A stretch of DNA of 64,000 nt from Candidatus Saccharibacteria bacterium oral taxon 955 (GCA_010202265.1 CP047918.1:372001-436000); one strand, 5' to 3'; counted from the stretch's first letter, positions 8,823 through 17,402 are shown. A program made the numbers and translations. The notes: a model not told the origin generated them from the sequence alone.

Positions 8823-10925
8823 ATGAAGAAGCTGCTCCATCCGAGTATCGCTCAATACAAAAAACGATATCTCAAACATGATTTGATAGCCGCGCTAGTG
8901 GTGACGGCGATTGCAATTCCTGAGTCGCTAGCTTTTGCGGTTATTGTTGGACTACCGCCCGTTACAGGGCTTTATACGGCCGTGTTGGCGCCGATTGTTT
9001 TTGGACTTTTGGCTAGTACGCGTCGTTTGATCGTTGGTGCAGACTCTGCGACCGCAGCTTTGATTGCGTCAGGTGCGGTATTGGTCGCGCAATCTGGTAC
9101 TGTGGGTTATGCCAATGCGGTTGGTGTAATTGGTTTGCTGACGGCGGTGATTCTGATAATTATGGCGATAGCGCGACTTGGCTTTTTGGCTGACTTAATA
9201 TCACGTCCGGTGCTTGTTGGTTTTTTGGCGGGGGTTGGCGTTCAGCTGATTATTACTCGGCTACCGACGATGCTGGGCGTAGAGGCTCACGGAAGCCTGT
9301 CTCAACATATCATTCAATTATTTCAGCAGATCGGGTCGATCAATGGAATGGCGTTGACGATATCGGTTCTTGTTGTTGGTATTATTTTGATTACGCGAAA
9401 AACCAAGATACCAGGTGAGTTAATTGGACTCGGTTTGGCGATGCTATTTGCGTTTGGTTTTAACGTCGATACACTGGGCGTCAAGCTGGTTGGGGTTTTG
9501 CCAGCTGGACTGCCAATGCCAACTTACCCACATGTTAACCTCGGACAGGTCGTGATGTTATTACCTACCGCTATTTCAGTTGCAGTCGTTATCCTTGCTC
9601 AGAGTTCATCGGTAATTCAAAGCTCGGCCAATGAGCATGACGAAAAAGTTCGGCTTAACCAGGACCTATTTTCGCTTGGCGTGGCAAACGCCTTCTCGGC
9701 ATTAACAAGAGGCTTTGTCGTCAATGGTAGCCCGCCACGTAGTCTTGCGGCAGACCTCGCCGGCGGCAAGAGTCAGATGGTAAATATTATGATGGGTGGA
9801 TTCATCGGCTTATTCTTGCTGTTTGGCAATCAGCTTTTTCGCTGGATGCCAGAAGCAGCTCTTGCGTCAATCGTCTTTATGCTTGGCTGGCGTTTGATCC
9901 GATTCAGTGAGCTAGACTACATCTGGCGGACTCATAGAATTGAGTTTTTTGTTTCGTTGATTGCTTTGGTCGGGACGGTGCTTTTTGGTGTGCTGCAGGG
10001 CGTATTGATTGCGGTAATAGTTTCTCTGATGGAACGTATCAGCCGACAATATCATCCTAAAGATGACGTGTTGCTGCGCGATGGAAAGCTGTCGGAATGG
10101 GCGGTTGAACGGTTGGGCGTTGATAGTCGTTACCTTGCTGACTCTGAGGGTATACTAGTGTATGCATTTGACGGTGCACTATTTTTTGATAGTATCAACT
10201 ACTTTACAACTCGTATCAAGCGGGCGGTTGAAAATGCTGAAAAACCTGTGAAATATATCATTGTTGATGCTGGTGCAATTGATAATATTGACTACACAGC
10301 GGTAGAATCGCTCAAGACGCTGTATCGGCATTTGTCATCTGACGATATCCGTCTCGGCTTTGCGCACGTTTCGCCAAATCTTTACCATCAATTTAATGAA
10401 TATGGCGTCACTGACCTAGTTGGCGAGGATAACATCTACTCTACTTTATCTGGTGCCATAAAATCACAGCCGAACACTCGGCAGACTGCGGTGGAAAAAG
10501 TTAAAAAGCTTGGTATAAAACAGGATGATTATGTAGTAATTGGCGGTGCGGTGCTTGAGTCCTTGCATCTCCGGGATACGATGGATATCGATATAGTTGT
10601 TAGTGATGAGGTATATACACGTTATCGCGATAAAAAACACTGGAAAGAGTACGTTCAGGACAATGGTAAGCGAGTATTGGTGCATAACAGTTACAACATG
10701 ATGCGTACCTGGATGGGCAATTCCCTCAAGCGCCTCAAGCGTGATGCATTTGTCGTCGACGGTGTGTCGCTCATGAATATCCAAATGCTAATCGAAAGCA
10801 AACGACACCTTGGGCGTCGGAAAGACCTTGCTGACATCACGTTATTAAAGCAGTATCTACAGCACCACCCCGTCAAGAGCGAAGTGAAGAAAAATGATTC
10901 CAAAATTGAATCAAAGGTTCGTTGA
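8823..10925 (+). CDS. SulP-family anion permease with STAS domain and C-terminal nucleotidyltransferase-like domain
   Basis: Residues 1-400 form the SulP/SLC26 membrane core: AALVVTAIAIPESLAFA, the GLYTAVLAPIVFGLLAST block and about ten or more further hydrophobic helices. Residues about 440-545 form a STAS domain (YIIVDAGAIDNIDYTAVESL). Most SulP proteins end there. This one continues with about 140 residues that look like a minimal nucleotidyltransferase fold: VIGGAVLESLHLRDTMDIDIVV (GG at about 572 and DxD at about 586-588), then LMNIQMLIESKR and R-x-KDLADITLLKQYL. The family carries sulfate, bicarbonate or dicarboxylates; the substrate here is unknown. The extra domain may regulate transport or bind a nucleotide (inference). 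The 3' end overlaps the convergent neighbour by 53 bp. Confidence 0.88.
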   Translation: MKKLLHPSIAQYKKRYLKHDLIAALVVTAIAIPESLAFAVIVGLPPVTGLYTAVLAPIVFGLLASTRRLIVGADSATAALIASGAVLVAQSGTVGYANAVGVIGLLTAVILIIMAIARLGFLADLISRPVLVGFLAGVGVQLIITRLPTMLGVEAHGSLSQHIIQLFQQIGSINGMALTISVLVVGIILITRKTKIPGELIGLGLAMLFAFGFNVDTLGVKLVGVLPAGLPMPTYPHVNLGQVVMLLPTAISVAVVILAQSSSVIQSSANEHDEKVRLNQDLFSLGVANAFSALTRGFVVNGSPPRSLAADLAGGKSQMVNIMMGGFIGLFLLFGNQLFRWMPEAALASIVFMLGWRLIRFSELDYIWRTHRIEFFVSLIALVGTVLFGVLQGVLIAVIVSLMERISRQYHPKDDVLLRDGKLSEWAVERLGVDSRYLADSEGILVYAFDGALFFDSINYFTTRIKRAVENAEKPVKYIIVDAGAIDNIDYTAVESLKTLYRHLSSDDIRLGFAHVSPNLYHQFNEYGVTDLVGEDNIYSTLSGAIKSQPNTRQTAVEKVKKLGIKQDDYVVIGGAVLESLHLRDTMDIDIVVSDEVYTRYRDKKHWKEYVQDNGKRVLVHNSYNMMRTWMGNSLKRLKRDAFVVDGVSLMNIQMLIESKRHLGRRKDLADITLLKQYLQHHPVKSEVKKNDSKIESKVR

Positions 10926-11733
10926 CGAACAGGGTCGTTGCTGGGTTGAATCGACGACAGAACCGCTCTTTCTCTTCAGGAGTAAATCCGCCGATTACGG
11001 TATCAGCCGTTGATACACTAACTATCTTTGCGTTCTTGGCGAGTATAGTCGCCGGTACGAGACACGATAGATGCGCAAGCGTTGTAGTATTGAGCACCGA
11101 GTCCGTTGAAGCGTAAATAATATCGATATCTTCTTGTTTTATTTTTTCGATAGCATATGGGATGTCTGGGTGTAGGGTGTAGTGAAATGATACTAATCCT
11201 ACTGAACGTAGTGCACCTCCTTTTGGCCTAGCTCCTGGCAAGTTTCTTGTCAGAGAAACTCCTACTGCATAAACTTGGCGTCCTCGCGCACTATAAGATC
11301 TTGCAGCGATAAGTAGTTTCTCGCGTTCATTATCAGTTAAATCTGTATGATTAATGATATCGGCAACCTCACCTAGCCAATAGGTGCGATAAAGCTCACC
11401 CTCATGCCAACTACTATGGGTTAATGTCCCATCATGAGACGAAACTGGGTCGTATGGTAGAGAAGCGTGGTCTCCCATACTGTCACGTAGTAGCTGCGAT
11501 CGTGGTGAGGTGTTGCCAACGAGTGCACGTTGTGCGATAGCTGTCACTTCTTTTGGTGATGTGTCCAAACTGTATGACTGTGCAAAGTTTAAGCGACCGT
11601 CTGTTAGCGCGGTAGAGTCGATGACTATTGTGTCGATACGTTTAGCTCGACGACGTATCGAAGTTGGTATAGTGAGTCGTCGTGTAGTGATGCCAAAGTA
11701 GTTTTTAATAAACTCACGGAGAGGCTTTTTCAT
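10873..11733 (-). CDS. soluble protein resembling the cytoplasmic P/N domains of P-type ATPases, catalytic motifs altered
   Basis: The 286-residue protein has no membrane segment. It begins like the P domain of a cation ATPase: IDTIVIDSTALTDG at residues 33-46 corresponds to the phosphorylation motif DKTGTLT-x-G with Asp kept but Lys-Thr-Gly-Thr changed. Near the end, GLVSFHYTLHPDIPYAIEKI and IDIIYASTDS match the GxxxxxDPLRPDxxxAI segment and the TGD motif (here STDS). Between them, LLIAARSYSARGRQVYAVGVSL matches the LARGLRVLAVA region. It cannot be a pump on its own. It could be a pseudo-ATPase that binds nucleotide or a metal, or a remnant that was kept; the frame is intact. The domain match is by eye, so moderate confidence. 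It converges on, and overlaps, the SulP-fusion gene. Confidence 0.6.
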   Translation of the reverse strand: MKKPLREFIKNYFGITTRRLTIPTSIRRRAKRIDTIVIDSTALTDGRLNFAQSYSLDTSPKEVTAIAQRALVGNTSPRSQLLRDSMGDHASLPYDPVSSHDGTLTHSSWHEGELYRTYWLGEVADIINHTDLTDNEREKLLIAARSYSARGRQVYAVGVSLTRNLPGARPKGGALRSVGLVSFHYTLHPDIPYAIEKIKQEDIDIIYASTDSVLNTTTLAHLSCLVPATILAKNAKIVSVSTADTVIGGFTPEEKERFCRRFNPATTLFVNEPLIQFWNHFSSLRS

Positions 11734-11792
11734 GTAGTGTAGTATATCATAAGCGGGTTGCGACTCTAGACTAACTAGGATACACTATAGGC

Positions 11793-11996
11793 ATGGTAAA
11801 GAAAGCAGCATCTTCAGCAAAGGTCAACCGTACTTCGGCAAAGAAGCCGGCTACGCGCAAACGACGCGTTAGCAAGTCGACTAAGGTTGATTACTACCCT
11901 AACCGTATGACTGTAGCCGTGTCGGCACTGGCGGGAACGGTTTTGGTTCTATTTGCTTTGATATCGGTGTACGGCGCGTATCACGGCTGGCAGTAG
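11793..11996 (+). CDS. small basic single-pass membrane protein
   Basis: The 67-residue product has a strongly basic, Ala/Ser/Lys-rich N-terminal half (about 35 residues, histone-tail-like) and one hydrophobic helix, TVAVSALAGTVLVLFALISV. The basic side suggests it stays in the cytoplasm, where it could touch nucleic acid or lipid headgroups. A TACACT box (11781-11786) ends 6 nt before the ATG, with no Shine-Dalgarno. It precedes the AI-2E family gene by 37 bp, but that gene has its own promoter. Family not recognised. Confidence 0.65.
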   Translation: MVKKAASSAKVNRTSAKKPATRKRRVSKSTKVDYYPNRMTVAVSALAGTVLVLFALISVYGAYHGWQ

Positions 11997-12033
11997 TATC
12001 TCATTTGGGTATACATAGAGTATACTTAAATGT

Positions 12034-13170
12034 ATGAAAGTACGCATTGAGATAGACACAAAGACTTTTATTCGCTTTTGGCTGGTGGTCATTGGCTTTG
12101 CTGCGGCAATTTTGGCGCTGTATAGTGCACGTACGGCGCTTGTTATTATAGGCACGGCGCTATTCTTGGCGCTAGCGTTAAATGGACCAGTCAGCCGACT
12201 GGCTCGCTATTTACCTGGTCGGAGTCGAACTCTCTCGACGGCGTTATCTTTTCTGGTCGTTGTGGTGTTTCTTGCCATGGTAATATTTCTCGTTATTCCA
12301 CCAATAGTTCAGCAGACGGCTAAATTTATTGACAGCGCGCCCGAGATGGTGCGAACGATCTCGGCCCAATGGCATGGGCTTGGTGAAGTTATCGAAAAGT
12401 ATCGTATTCAAAACCAGGTAGATCAGATAGTTGCTGCTATTCAGACTGATGCAGCGCGCTGGACGACCGACCTGGGGAAGAATTTTATATCTGGTCTTGG
12501 CTCAGCGTTTAATATGGTTGTGGCTGGTATCTTGGTGCTAGTCCTGACATTTCTTATGTTGGTTGAGGGGCCTAATTGGGTACATCGACTTTGGAGCCTA
12601 TATCGAAATAAGGAGCGTATGGAGCAACATAGGCGACTAGTCGGTCGTATGCACGCGATCGTCTCAGGCTATGTCGGTGGACAGTTGACAATATCGGCAA
12701 TTGATGGATTTGCGGCAGGTGCAACAGTCTTTATTCTCAGTCAATTTATCCATGAGGTACCAGTAAATCTTGCCCTACCGACTGTAGCAATCTGCTTTAC
12801 GCTTTCGCTGATTCCGGTATTTGGTGCAACAATTGCCGGCATGCTTGTGGCGATACTGCTATTCTTTAGTAGTGTGCCAGCGGGTATTTTGTTTGCGATC
12901 TACTTCCTCGTCTATCAGCAGGTCGAAAACAACATAATTGGACCACGTATCCAATCAAAACGACTTGAACTCAGTCCGCTAACCGTACTTGTTTCAGTAA
13001 CGGTTGGGCTTTATGTGTTTGGAGTTGTAGGTGGTGTTATATCAATTCCTATCGCAGGTTGTATTAACGTTCTGGTTGAGGAGTATTTGGAGATGAATCG
13101 TCAGAAATACGCCGAAAATAATAAACCGCTAGCGAAGCTTGTCAAGAAAATAAAGAGTCAAAAGGCCTAG
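12034..13170 (+). CDS. AI-2E family transporter (PerM/YdiK-like membrane protein)
   Basis: The 378-residue protein has the layout of the family: two or three N-terminal helices, a soluble stretch with amphipathic helices (about 100-150), then clustered helices with GYVGGQLTISAIDGFAAG, FTLSLIPVFGATIAG and the conserved YQQVENNIIGPRI segment near the C-terminus. Members export small molecules such as autoinducer-2 or act in Na+/H+ exchange; the substrate here is unknown. A TATACT box (12021-12026) ends 7 nt before the ATG. A strong bidirectional terminator follows. Confidence 0.85.
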   Translation: MKVRIEIDTKTFIRFWLVVIGFAAAILALYSARTALVIIGTALFLALALNGPVSRLARYLPGRSRTLSTALSFLVVVVFLAMVIFLVIPPIVQQTAKFIDSAPEMVRTISAQWHGLGEVIEKYRIQNQVDQIVAAIQTDAARWTTDLGKNFISGLGSAFNMVVAGILVLVLTFLMLVEGPNWVHRLWSLYRNKERMEQHRRLVGRMHAIVSGYVGGQLTISAIDGFAAGATVFILSQFIHEVPVNLALPTVAICFTLSLIPVFGATIAGMLVAILLFFSSVPAGILFAIYFLVYQQVENNIIGPRIQSKRLELSPLTVLVSVTVGLYVFGVVGGVISIPIAGCINVLVEEYLEMNRQKYAENNKPLAKLVKKIKSQKA

Positions 13171-13191
13171 GGGCATCGTACTTGATAATTT

Positions 13192-13226
13192 AAAGACACT
13201 TCCACATTTGGGCTGGAAGTGTCTTT
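13192..13226. terminator. bidirectional terminator
   Basis: A 13-bp perfect stem (AAAGACACTTCCA / TGGAAGTGTCTTT) with a 9-nt loop is followed by a run of T on the plus strand. It separates the convergent AI-2E and cysS genes and could serve both. Confidence 0.85.
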
Positions 13227-13254
13227 TTTTTGGGGGGTGTCTAGCTGCTTAATA

Positions 13255-14724
13255 CTAAACTCGTGACCAAATCGTATCATTAGAGGTGTCGCGAATTTTT
13301 ATTCCACGCTCCAGTAGCTCATCGCGCAGCTTGTCTGAAAGCTTCCAATCGCTCACCTCCCTGGCTCGACGACGCTTGAGGATAAGCATCTTTTCTTCGT
13401 CGTTGATGTCTGGAGTACTTTCGCATAATTGTAGCCCCAATAGGTCGTCGATTGTTTCGAGGAACTGAACCAGCCCATATTGGTGAATCGATGCCAGTGG
13501 CTTGTTGTCGAGCTTACTAAAAGTTTCATCGACGATTCTTAGTGCTTCTGGAGTGTTTAGGTTGTTCTGCAGGGCTTCTACGAGAGCTCTTGATGCAGCG
13601 GCCACCGATATAAACTCATCGGTATCGTCATTCTTTTTGTCGTCGTGTAAGCTGTCGTGTGTTTGATGGCGAAGTACGGCGTAACTACGCCAGTTAGCCA
13701 GACGATTTTTTGCCGCTTCTAAGTTATCGAACGTAAAGTTCCCTTCATTTGTGTATTGCCCTTGCAATATAAACATCCTTAGATCCATCGGTGAGAAGCC
13801 ACGCTCTTCTAGTTGCGCTAGAGTATATCCATTACCGAGGCTTTTACTAACTTTGCCGCCATCGATTTTCAAGTGGTTGTTGTGTAACCAGTAGTTAGCG
13901 AACTTCTGACCGCTAGCTGATTCGCTTTGAGCGATTTCGTTGGTGTGATGAACTGGGATATGGTCAATTCCGCCAGTATGGATGTCAATCGTTGGTCCTA
14001 GTATATCCATCGCCATTGCGGAGCATTCTAGGTGCCAGCCCGGAAATCCCATGATAGGTTCATCGTCTTTTGGCGGAAGTTCCAAGAGATCACCTGGCGT
14101 CTCCCATTCCATGTCACGTTTTTTACTCGGTTCAGTAAATTTCCAGAGAGCAAAATCCCAAGGTTGGCGCTTCTGGCTATTAACTTCGACTCGGGCGCCA
14201 GCACGCTGAGAATCGAGGTCTAGATGAGCAAAATCGGCATAAGTTGGAAACTTGCTGGTATCAAAATAAATTGCGTCAGATGTTTGGTAAGTGTAGCCTT
14301 TTTCCTTGAGAGCACGCACTAGATTGAGCTGTTGCGGGATAAAGTCGGTCGCGCGGACGAGGTGCTCGGGTGGAATTAGGCCGAGTTTTTCCATGCCAGC
14401 GACAAAGTCTTCGGCGTAGTATTCGGCCACTTCCCAGGCGGTTTTTTTCTCGCGACGAGCACCCTTTTCGAGTTTATCCTCCCCGTCATCGGCATCACTC
14501 ACCAGGTGTCCAACGTCTGTGATATTCATAACTCGTTCAACTCGGTAGCCGCTGGCGATCAGAGTTCGAATGAGGGTGTCCCAGTATATATAGGCTGCCC
14601 AATTACCTACGTGTAGGTGGTCGTAGACGGTTGGTCCACACGTATATAAGGTCACCTTATCAGATGTGAGCGGAGCAAATGTCTCAGTTTTTCTAGTTAG
14701 CGTATTGTGAAGCTTGAGAGTCAT
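13255..14724 (-). CDS. cysS: cysteinyl-tRNA synthetase
   Basis: This class I synthetase (489 aa) charges tRNA-Cys. Visible motifs are YTCGPTVYDHLHVGN (first zinc Cys plus the HIGH-type HVGN), GWHLECSAMA (second zinc Cys), IPVHHTNEIAQSE (zinc His and Glu) and KVSKSLGN (KMSKS). All four zinc ligands are kept, unlike DnaX and RecR in this window. The ATG at 14724 has a good Shine-Dalgarno (AAAGGAG) and lies inside the 3' end of the upstream DHH gene (32-bp overlap), so the two are translationally linked. Confidence 0.96.
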   Translation of the reverse strand: MTLKLHNTLTRKTETFAPLTSDKVTLYTCGPTVYDHLHVGNWAAYIYWDTLIRTLIASGYRVERVMNITDVGHLVSDADDGEDKLEKGARREKKTAWEVAEYYAEDFVAGMEKLGLIPPEHLVRATDFIPQQLNLVRALKEKGYTYQTSDAIYFDTSKFPTYADFAHLDLDSQRAGARVEVNSQKRQPWDFALWKFTEPSKKRDMEWETPGDLLELPPKDDEPIMGFPGWHLECSAMAMDILGPTIDIHTGGIDHIPVHHTNEIAQSESASGQKFANYWLHNNHLKIDGGKVSKSLGNGYTLAQLEERGFSPMDLRMFILQGQYTNEGNFTFDNLEAAKNRLANWRSYAVLRHQTHDSLHDDKKNDDTDEFISVAAASRALVEALQNNLNTPEALRIVDETFSKLDNKPLASIHQYGLVQFLETIDDLLGLQLCESTPDINDEEKMLILKRRRAREVSDWKLSDKLRDELLERGIKIRDTSNDTIWSRV

Positions 14725-15721
14725 GGTACTCCTTTAGGGCTTTGTCAGTTGCGTCGATTAGTTCGCAGAGGGCCTCTTCGTATGATTCGTATATTTTGTA
14801 GCCTGCCGCATAGCTATGGCCGCCTCCGCCAAAAAATCCAGCTATATCAGAAGCAACTGGCGTGTTACAGCGTAGCTTACCAGTGAGCTTGCCATCGGGG
14901 TAGGTTTTGATTGCGCAGGCAACTTCTACGTTCTCGACGAGGCGCATCTCGTCTAGCACGAGTACGCTTGGGTTATATCGATCGCTATATTCGGCAATAT
15001 CCTCCCAGGGAATGTGAACTGTGGCGAGCTTGCCATCCAGGTGATACTCGATACGCTTGATGAGCTCGGCTTTGTAGTCCAAGATGTCGGCTGGTTTTTT
15101 CATAAATTCACGACGACGCAGTTCTATTTCGGCGGGTATAGCGCCTAACTCAACTAGTGAGGCTACCGTCTGGTAGGTGCGGACGCCAGCACTTTGAGTT
15201 GTTAGTCCGAGTGTGTCGCTAGCGATAGATATGTAGAGTGATTCAGCGGCAGCTGCATTGATGTGCCATTTAGCGGTTGAGGCAATATCGTAAATTAGCT
15301 CACCAGTCGCCGCTGCTGTACCGCTCATAATAAACTCATGGTTAAATGTTAGGTCATTTTGAGTTTCGTCCTCGTCGCTTTCTCCGTGGTGATCGAGAAC
15401 GATGACTTGATGCGTTTCTAGGTAATGACGTACTCCTGGGGCTTGGAGAGCTTTTTCAAGGAGCGCTTCAGCGGCGGTATCGACGATAATCGCTAGATCG
15501 GCGTCAAATGGGAAGTCGTTTACTACTCGGTCCCATCCGCTGATATATCGGAGGTATTTTGGCACGTCAATCGCGCAGTACATGACGACCGATTTGCCTC
15601 GTTCACTAAGTAGTTCTTCGAGTGCCAAGCTGCTGCCTAGGCTGTCTCCATCTGGGTTCTCGCCTTGTATCACTACAATTTTTGTAGCCTTGTTGATCAT
15701 AGAGATTACGGTGTCAAACAT
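14693..15721 (-). CDS. DHH/DHHA1 phosphoesterase (NrnA-like oligoribonuclease/pAp phosphatase)
   Basis: Motifs of the DHH family are in order: VVIQGENPDGDSLGSSLAL (DxD metal site), AIIVDTA, VIVLDHHGESDEDE (the DHH motif), and a C-terminal DHHA1 domain ending in FFGGGGHSYAAGY (GGGH motif). Such enzymes degrade nano-RNA, pAp or cyclic dinucleotides in the cytoplasm. At 342 residues it is NrnA-sized, without the membrane and GGDEF parts of GdpP. A TACAAT box (15729-15734) ends 7 nt before the ATG. It shares an operon and overlaps with cysS. Exact substrate unknown. Confidence 0.85.
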   Translation of the reverse strand: MFDTVISMINKATKIVVIQGENPDGDSLGSSLALEELLSERGKSVVMYCAIDVPKYLRYISGWDRVVNDFPFDADLAIIVDTAAEALLEKALQAPGVRHYLETHQVIVLDHHGESDEDETQNDLTFNHEFIMSGTAAATGELIYDIASTAKWHINAAAAESLYISIASDTLGLTTQSAGVRTYQTVASLVELGAIPAEIELRRREFMKKPADILDYKAELIKRIEYHLDGKLATVHIPWEDIAEYSDRYNPSVLVLDEMRLVENVEVACAIKTYPDGKLTGKLRCNTPVASDIAGFFGGGGHSYAAGYKIYESYEEALCELIDATDKALKEYHDSQASQYAN

Positions 15722-15824
15722 CAGGTATATTGTAGCATATTGCCTGCCTATTAGATGGTCCTATCTAGGGAGGATTATCAATCATGGCAACGATAGACTA
15801 GTTGCTTTTTATATAAAAGAGTGG

Positions 15825-15862
15825 TATAATTAAGGGAGAGGACAGAGTGATCATTCTGTCCT
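15825..15862 (+). promoter_or_regulatory. -10 box and 5' hairpin of the small gene at 15911
   Basis: TATAAT at 15825-15830 would start transcription near 15837. The RNA would then open with an 8-bp hairpin, AGGACAGA/TCTGTCCT, at 15839-15862. A hairpin at the very 5' end usually protects an mRNA from decay or exposes a binding site. Confidence 0.5.
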
Positions 15863-15910
15863 AGTTCTATGCTCCATCCTAGGTTGGGTTGGAGACGAAA
15901 GGCAGGAAAA

Positions 15911-16354
15911 ATGAGTAGTTTTTGGCTTGTACAGCGCGTTGTCCCACTGGGAGGGGCGCTCGTCTGCGATTATGTGGACGATGAGAGTGAAAGGGCGCTT
16001 AATGAGTCTCTACAGAGGCTAAGTGCCGACGAGGAATTGACCGTTTCGAACGGATCTATACAGATTAGAGGTATAATCAAGGCTGTATATTTTCTATGTA
16101 GCCGAAATGAGGCTGCTCTCAAGGCAATAGAGCTACAGAAGTGGGTAAACCAGGGGTGTTATTCCAAGGTCTACTCAGACTTCTCTGAGCATTTTTTCAA
16201 GCAAGATATCCTTGGAAGGCCTCTGGGTCGTAGCTACAATACCGTAGCTTGGTGGAGTCCAGAGAGTGACCTCGTTTGGTCATTTTCTGAGGGCTGGCTA
16301 TGGAAGCTTGCTCGACAGAATGGGCTAAAGGCGAGACCCTTTTGCCTTGTATGA
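15911..16354 (+). CDS. hypothetical protein (147 aa), self-contained transcription unit
   Basis: No family recognised. The protein is Trp- and Cys-containing, soluble, with a short hydrophobic start (SFWLVQRVVPLGGALVCDYV) and no clear signal peptide. An upstream in-frame ATG at 15869 exists, but the ATG at 15911 has a Shine-Dalgarno (GGCAGGAAAA) and is preferred. The gene has its own promoter and 5' hairpin and its own 12-bp stem 3' of the stop. It uses many AGG and AGA codons compared with its neighbours. This suggests an accessory gene brought in as a unit. Confidence 0.6.
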   Translation: MSSFWLVQRVVPLGGALVCDYVDDESERALNESLQRLSADEELTVSNGSIQIRGIIKAVYFLCSRNEAALKAIELQKWVNQGCYSKVYSDFSEHFFKQDILGRPLGRSYNTVAWWSPESDLVWSFSEGWLWKLARQNGLKARPFCLV

Positions 16355-16386
16355 TCTGAGCACGAGGCTGGACTCATTTCTCCTGC

Positions 16387-16433
16387 CTCGTTACCAGAGG
16401 GTTTGAATAATTTTCAAAATTTCTGGTAACGAG
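16387..16433. terminator. long inverted repeat between convergent genes
   Basis: A perfect 12-bp inverted repeat (CTCGTTACCAGA / TCTGGTAACGAG) flanks a 23-nt AT-rich loop, between the 15911 gene and recR. The plus-strand side is followed by ATTTACT, so the T-run is weak. It could act as terminator or mRNA 3' stabiliser for both genes. Confidence 0.5.
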
Positions 16434-16438
16434 ATTTA

Positions 16439-17053
16439 CTATAATGCGCGACGACCCTCTAGGGCGTGGCTGAGGGTAATCTGATCGGCGTACTCAAGGT
16501 CGACGCCAACTGGTATGCCTCTTGCAAGACGTGATAATTTAGTCTCTATGTTCGCTTCTTTGATCTGGCGCTGAATAAACAATGCCGTCGACTCGCCCTC
16601 GACGCTTGCGTTTGTGGCGATGATCACCTCTTCTACCTCGTCGTCGCGGAGACGTTTAAGTAATTCTGGGATGTGGAGTTGTTCTGGGCCAATCCCGTCG
16701 ATTGGTGAGATTGCTCCGCCGAGGACGTGGTATGTGCCGCTAAAATGCCCTGTTTTTTCTAAAGCGATGATATCTAGCGGCTCTTCGACGACAGCAACCA
16801 GTTTTTTGTTTCGCGACTCATCTACGTATAGGTGGGATATCTCCTCTTCGCTGTCTATCAGAGCAAACGTTTTTGGGCAGGTTTTTACACCACTGTGCAA
16901 CCCCGATATCGCATGAGACAAGCTTTCTGAAGCGCGGGCGTCGGAGCGTAATAGATAATAAGCGTAGCGCTCAGCAGTACGAGCGCCAACGCCGGGTAGT
17001 CGACCGAGCTCATCGATCACTTTTGCGAGCGTCTTTGGCAGTAGTTCGGGCAT
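16439..17053 (-). CDS. recR: recombination mediator protein RecR, without its zinc finger
   Basis: RecR works with RecO and RecF to load RecA at gaps. The protein (204 aa) has the N-terminal HhH segment (ELGRLPGVGARTAERYAYYLL), the Toprim domain (LVAVVEEPLDIIALEKTG, IIATNASVEGEST) and the C-terminal LARGIPVGVDLEYADQITL. The zinc finger between them normally holds four cysteines (C-x2-C and C-x2-C). Here the region from about 53 to 85 contains one Cys (C59), the only one in the protein. The overall length is normal, so the finger is altered rather than deleted. It lies 9 bp downstream of ybaB. Confidence 0.93.
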   Translation of the reverse strand: MPELLPKTLAKVIDELGRLPGVGARTAERYAYYLLRSDARASESLSHAISGLHSGVKTCPKTFALIDSEEEISHLYVDESRNKKLVAVVEEPLDIIALEKTGHFSGTYHVLGGAISPIDGIGPEQLHIPELLKRLRDDEVEEVIIATNASVEGESTALFIQRQIKEANIETKLSRLARGIPVGVDLEYADQITLSHALEGRRAL

Positions 17054-17062
17054 GGGTTTATT

Positions 17063-17353
17063 TTAGAGTCCAAGCTTGCCAAGTCCGCCCATCAGAGGCT
17101 TCATTTTTTCAGCAGCAATTTCCTGAGCTTTGGTCATACCGTCACGGACGGCGATTTCGATCCAATGCTCGAGCTGATGAATGTCATCAAGGTCAACATA
17201 CTCTGGGTCGATTTTAACTGATTTAATTTTTAGCTCGCCAGAGATTTGGACGACTACGGCTCCATCGCCTGCTTCGACTTCAACAATTTCTTTTGCAAGA
17301 TCTTTTTGGGCTTTTCGTAGGTCGTTGAGCATCTTCATCTGGTTGAGTGCCAT
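17063..17353 (-). CDS. YbaB/EbfC family nucleoid-associated protein
   Basis: A 96-residue protein with the family pattern: an N-terminal helix, MLNDLRKAQKDLAKEIVEVEAGDGAVVV, then QISGELKIKSVKIDPEYV and a C-terminal helix with AVRDGMTKAQEIAAEKM. YbaB dimers bind DNA and often sit in a dnaX-ybaB-recR operon. Here ybaB and recR stay together, but dnaX lies 3 kb upstream with dnaB. A strong Shine-Dalgarno (AGGAGGAATT) precedes the ATG. Confidence 0.9.
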   Translation of the reverse strand: MALNQMKMLNDLRKAQKDLAKEIVEVEAGDGAVVVQISGELKIKSVKIDPEYVDLDDIHQLEHWIEIAVRDGMTKAQEIAAEKMKPLMGGLGKLGL

Positions 17354-17402
17354 GATAAGTAATTCCTCCTGAATAATTAACTAGACGTATTATAACCTAT
17401 TG

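Noticed and set aside
10873-10925. SulP-fusion gene extended by a frameshift into its neighbour
   Set aside because: The overlap is between convergent genes with independent, intact frames; the nucleotidyltransferase-like part is in the same frame as the permease.
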